From an uncultured Alteromonadales bacterium (lineage in GTDB: Bacteria > Pseudomonadota > Gammaproteobacteria > Pseudomonadales > Cellvibrionaceae), in the NCBI GenBank assembly GCA_937864365.1, contig CALMJT010000108.1, positions 1-39,519 on the forward strand: a stretch of 39,519 nt of DNA, in the 5' to 3' direction. This document shows, piece by piece, positions 36,226 through 39,519 of the stretch; positions within the stretch are counted from its first letter, which is position 1, and each line of letters opens with the position of its first letter. The notes beneath the pieces were generated by a model, which saw only the letters and a list, made by a program, of their open reading frames with translations, had not been told where the DNA came from and ran no database searches. The position numbers and the translations under genes were made by a program.

Positions 36226-36623
36226 TGAGTGCCCTCCTAGATATTGAAGAGTCCGCTGGTGGTAGCGGTAATCCTTGTCTTAATGTATTGGGTCATCAGT
36301 CTGAAACAGAAGCGCGGCGATGCTCTCACTTATTAGCAGATCAGCTGTAACACTGTCAGAGAGACGCCTAAATGAGCAATTGCCTCATAAACTTCGCGTA
36401 TCTTATTAGTGCAAGTAAAGTGGTGAAAAATACCAGTAGCTGCAAAAATACTTTTTCTAACAAGCGAAAGCTTGAAAATTGTGCTGAACAATTAAAATCG
36501 CTAAATAGATAAATTCGTAACCTTAGTGGAGAATTTTAACGCGGATATTGGCAATGAAATTCATCGCCGACTGTTGTTAAATGTTTCTTAATTTCTACCG
36601 TAAATAATTGAAGATCTAATACC
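36226..36623. other. Divergent gene-free region between the peptidase and recJ
   Basis: No supported ORF is seen. The region must hold promoters for both genes, but I cannot identify boxes with confidence. Confidence 0.45.
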
Positions 36624-38369
36624 TTGAACACTGTAAATACCGTCATCAAACGAAAGTTAATTCAACCAGACAGTTCATTGTCGAATTATTCGCCATTGAT
36701 GCAGCGATTACTGGCAAATCGTGGAATCACTCATCCCAGTGATCTCGATTATGGGCTCAATAATTTGCCGTTGCCGGAGAGCTTATTGGGTATTGATAAG
36801 GCCGCAGAGGTTTTAGCTCAAGCGATTATTTGCCGGCAAAAAATATTAATTGTGGGTGATTTTGATGCCGATGGTGCGACCAGCACATCTCTGGCAGTTC
36901 TGGCATTAACCGCAATGGGCGCCGTGGATGTCGGTTATTTGGTGCCTAATCGTTTTGATTATGGCTATGGACTGACTCCAGAAATTGTTGAGGTAGCTGC
37001 GCAGCGATCGCCGGACGTTATTGTTACGGTGGATAACGGCATATCATCAATAGACGGTGTAAATCGAGCGCAAGAGCACAACATTAAAGTTGTGGTTACC
37101 GATCATCATCTTCCCGGAGACCGTCTTCCAAGTGCCGATGCGATTGTGAATCCGAATCAGCCAGGCTGTACTTTTCCAAGTAAAAATCTCGCCGGAGTGG
37201 GTGTTATTTTTTATGTGTTAAGCAAGGTTCGATCGGTATTAGACACTCTGAATTGGTTTGCAGATCAGCACATTGTGAAGCCTAACTTGGCAAATTATTT
37301 AGATCTAGTTGCGTTGGGCACAGTTGCTGATGTGGTTAGCTTAGATTCTCTGAATAGGCGTTTGGTGCATCAAGGTTTACTGCGTATTCGAGCCGGACAG
37401 GCGCGTCCGGGAATTCAAGCGTTGATAGAAATCGCTGGTCGTAATGGTCGAAATTTAACATCCGGTGACATTGGGTTTTCAATTGCGCCACGTATTAATG
37501 CCGCTGGACGATTAGACGATATGAGTTTAGGGATTCGTTGTTTAATGAGCGACGACTATACCGAAGCAACCGAGTTGGCTCGGGAATTAAACGATTTAAA
37601 TCAGGATCGCCGCTCTATAGAAGCCGCTATGCAACAAGAAGCTTTGGCATCTTTAGGTAACCTAGACCAGTTACAAAACACCGAGTTGCCTTGGGGAATG
37701 TGTCTGTATCAGGCGGATTGGCACCAAGGTGTGGTAGGAATCTTAGCGTCGCGTATCAAAGACCGTTTTCACCGACCCGTAATTGCCTTTGCGCAATCGG
37801 ACCAAACTGGAGAGTTAAAAGGCTCGGCACGATCCATCAAGGGTTTGCATATTCGCGATGCTCTTGACAGTATTGCTACCAAACATCCTGGATTAATTGA
37901 AAAGTTTGGCGGACACGCCATGGCGGCGGGATTAACGCTTAAACATGAACACTACGCGCAGTTCGCGCTGATGTTTGATGAGCAAGTTCGACAACTGATT
38001 GATGCAGATGCGTTGGAAGCTGCCATTATTTCGGATGGATTACTTGAGGTTGAATATTTTAATTTGGCGACTGCAAGGTCTATAGCTGAATTAGGGCCAT
38101 GGGGCCAGAATTTCCCGGAACCTTTATTTGATGGTGAGTTTAATATTCTTACGCAAAGAATCGTCGGTGAAAAACATCTAAAGCTGACGGTTGCCCCAAC
38201 AGCAAGTCCGCAAGATGTTTTTGATGCAATCGCGTTTAACGTAGATACTCGTGTTTGGCCCGATAAAAATATTCGACAGGCACACTGTGCGTATCATCTT
38301 GATGTGAACGAATTTCGTTCACGTGAGTCTCTTCAGTTGCGTATGGTGTGTTTAAATCCTAAAAATTAA
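36624..38369 (+). CDS. recJ: Single-stranded-DNA-specific exonuclease RecJ
   Basis: The 581-residue 5'-3' exonuclease acts in recombination and repair. The DHH phosphoesterase core has VGDFDADGATS (D79, D81, D83), TVDNG (D137) and TDHH (D160-H162), with DHHA1 (GGHAMAAGLTL) and an OB-like C-terminal domain after it. The length is typical. The start is TTG at 36624 with a weak site; the next in-frame start options cut into the conserved N-terminus. The gene begins the right-end block and stands apart from its neighbours. Confidence 0.95.
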   Translation: MNTVNTVIKRKLIQPDSSLSNYSPLMQRLLANRGITHPSDLDYGLNNLPLPESLLGIDKAAEVLAQAIICRQKILIVGDFDADGATSTSLAVLALTAMGAVDVGYLVPNRFDYGYGLTPEIVEVAAQRSPDVIVTVDNGISSIDGVNRAQEHNIKVVVTDHHLPGDRLPSADAIVNPNQPGCTFPSKNLAGVGVIFYVLSKVRSVLDTLNWFADQHIVKPNLANYLDLVALGTVADVVSLDSLNRRLVHQGLLRIRAGQARPGIQALIEIAGRNGRNLTSGDIGFSIAPRINAAGRLDDMSLGIRCLMSDDYTEATELARELNDLNQDRRSIEAAMQQEALASLGNLDQLQNTELPWGMCLYQADWHQGVVGILASRIKDRFHRPVIAFAQSDQTGELKGSARSIKGLHIRDALDSIATKHPGLIEKFGGHAMAAGLTLKHEHYAQFALMFDEQVRQLIDADALEAAIISDGLLEVEYFNLATARSIAELGPWGQNFPEPLFDGEFNILTQRIVGEKHLKLTVAPTASPQDVFDAIAFNVDTRVWPDKNIRQAHCAYHLDVNEFRSRESLQLRMVCLNPKN

Positions 38370-38392
38370 AAAACGTGTAAGGAACATTAAAA

Positions 38393-38482
38393 ATGCTGCT
38401 GACCATATTCACTGTTAAAGAATCACAAATTAACGGAGAAGTTTTTAGGGTTCCAGAAGTATTAATGCTTTGTTCGTATTGA
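38393..38482 (+). CDS. Possible small ORF in the recJ-DUF3014 gap
   Basis: A 29-codon frame (MLLTIFTVKESQINGEVFRV...) begins at an ATG with an AAGGAA sequence 8 bases upstream. It lies in the 182-base gap between recJ and the DUF3014 gene. No family is known. It could be a small protein, a translated leader or chance. Only the ribosome site supports it. Confidence 0.25.
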   Translation: MLLTIFTVKESQINGEVFRVPEVLMLCSY

Positions 38483-38551
38483 ACCTTTATCGGTTTTCTT
38501 TCAGGATAATTGCCCGTATACATAAACGATAAAAATATTTAGGTATCGATT

Positions 38552-39421
38552 TTGAAAAATAATCACGTATCAGAAAAATCGTCTTTTAACGTTATCTTTT
38601 TAATTATTGCGGCTTTACTTTTGATAGCAGTGCTAGGGTTCGTGTATCTAAATTTAACTGGCAAGCCGGACGACAATACAACAAATTCGGTAGGTAGCGA
38701 GGCCATACCTGATGTCGAATCTTCGAGGGAAGATTTTGCACCGCTTGAGGCCGTAACAACACCGGATATTCCTGTGCAAACACGTGAAGAAGAAACACCT
38801 GAATTGCAAGCGCCGGAGCAGGTGCGAGCGCCATTGCCACCGTTGACTGAAGCAGATCCTTTTATTCGCAATTATTTTCAAGAACTCGGCTTTAGCGAAC
38901 AACAAATACTGTGGTTAAGTTCATCGGAATTATTCCAGCGTTGGGTAACCGTTGTCGACGGGTTATCACAAGGGCAATTAATTCGTGGTGTGGTTTCAGT
39001 AGAACCACCAAAAACTACCTTTCCGATGAAAAAAATTGATAATCGTTATTTTTTAGATGAGAAAGGTTTTTCTCGATTTGATTCCTATATTGCAGGTTTA
39101 GAAATTATTTCTCCGAGTGCTCTTGCAGATACATTTCATTATTTCAGACCTCTGCTTGAAAAAACCTATGGGCAACTCGGCTATCCTCCCGAAAATTTTG
39201 ATAATACATTAATTTTAGCTTTGGATAATATTCTAAAGGCACCTGTTTATCCTGGGCCTATAGAGTTAACGTCCAAATCCGTGGCGTATCTTTTTGAAGA
39301 TCCCGAGTTAGAAAAATTGACGCCACTTGAAAAGTTTATGATTCGAATGGGGCCTGAGAATACGGCGCGCATCCAAACGTATGTTGCTAAATTTAAAGAG
39401 AGTTTAATTAGTGGCCGGTAA
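38552..39421 (+). CDS. DUF3014 family membrane-anchored protein
   Basis: The 289-residue protein has a short cytoplasmic start, one membrane helix (VIFLIIAALLLIAVLGFVYL), a low-complexity Pro/Glu/Asp linker (residues about 38-100) and then the DUF3014 domain (DPFIRNYFQELG to the end; PVYPGPIELTSKSVAYLFEDP near the end). The function is unknown. The start is TTG at 38552 with an AGG site. It probably shares transcription with recJ, although the 182-base gap leaves this open. Confidence 0.85.
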   Translation: MKNNHVSEKSSFNVIFLIIAALLLIAVLGFVYLNLTGKPDDNTTNSVGSEAIPDVESSREDFAPLEAVTTPDIPVQTREEETPELQAPEQVRAPLPPLTEADPFIRNYFQELGFSEQQILWLSSSELFQRWVTVVDGLSQGQLIRGVVSVEPPKTTFPMKKIDNRYFLDEKGFSRFDSYIAGLEIISPSALADTFHYFRPLLEKTYGQLGYPPENFDNTLILALDNILKAPVYPGPIELTSKSVAYLFEDPELEKLTPLEKFMIRMGPENTARIQTYVAKFKESLISGR

Positions 39422-39465
39422 TAGAGAGTTTCTGGTTGATTGCATTCTGTTTAATTTGTATTGCA

Positions 39466-39519
39466 TATAGGAAACTCTGATTAACCTAGAGTTTCTCGCG
39501 ACACAAGGATGTGTCGCCA
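39466..39519 (-). repeat. Edge-truncated copy of the inverted-repeat element (right end)
   Basis: Read on the minus strand, the last 54 bases match the right end of the element at 4018-4170, including both hairpins (GGAAACTCT/AGAGTTTC and GCGACACA/TGTGTCGC) and the outer TAT. It begins 45 bases after the DUF3014 stop and runs out of the window. Confidence 0.85.

Overview
The window looks like chromosomal DNA of a moderately AT-rich, probably marine gammaproteobacterium, and a Cellvibrionales-like lineage would fit. The evidence is gene order and content. The block ccsA(ypjD)-ffh-rpsP-rimM-trmD-rplS followed by dsbC, hom, thrC and recJ resembles the Pseudomonas/Cellvibrio arrangement. There is also a sodium-pump oxaloacetate decarboxylase operon (oadGAB) and a short-chain polyhydroxybutyrate (PHB) gene cluster. 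The taxonomic call is inference; no rRNA or tRNA gene was seen.

Layout. Positions 1-9300 hold the PHB region: 3-hydroxybutyrate dehydrogenase, a DUF6489 small protein, class I PHA synthase (phaC), the regulator phaR and a phasin. Between phaC and phaR sits an oppositely oriented cassette (4247-7785). It has a 682-residue polymorphic-toxin-like protein, two tandem near-duplicate probable immunity genes and a third small gene. Positions 9300-12000 carry a gene-free stretch with oddly crossed terminators, then a FAH-family hydrolase and dusC on the minus strand. Positions 12500-15920 are oadG-oadA-oadB. Positions 16000-18620 carry small housekeeping genes: a NIF3-like protein, a zinc-ribbon Nudix hydrolase, DUF3135, a CoA-type Nudix hydrolase and DUF1289. 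Positions 18800-30400 are the conserved core: CNNM/CorC transporter, CcsA-like protein, ffh, rpsP-rimM-trmD-rplS, dsbC, a glycosyltransferase, hom and thrC. Positions 30800-39420 hold a 747-residue unrecognised protein, a DUF6702 lipoprotein-size exported protein next to an M1 metallopeptidase, recJ and a DUF3014 membrane protein.

The most interesting signals are as follows. (1) A dispersed ~153-bp element with terminal inverted repeats and three internal hairpins occurs at both window edges and on both sides of phaC. The diverged copy in the phaC leader keeps all three stems through G.U wobbles and one compensatory pair, which suggests an RNA-level role. (2) In the toxin cassette, the second immunity gene is preceded by a short relic of a toxin C-terminus, and the two immunity paralogues are almost identical except for one diverged N-terminal block. 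(3) A perfect palindrome with a CTGC-N3-GCAG core lies directly upstream of a good sigma70-type promoter for the phasin gene, and is a likely PhaR operator. (4) A plus-strand and a minus-strand terminator cross over the 9289-9906 gap, implying long overlapping 3' ends or a hidden small RNA.
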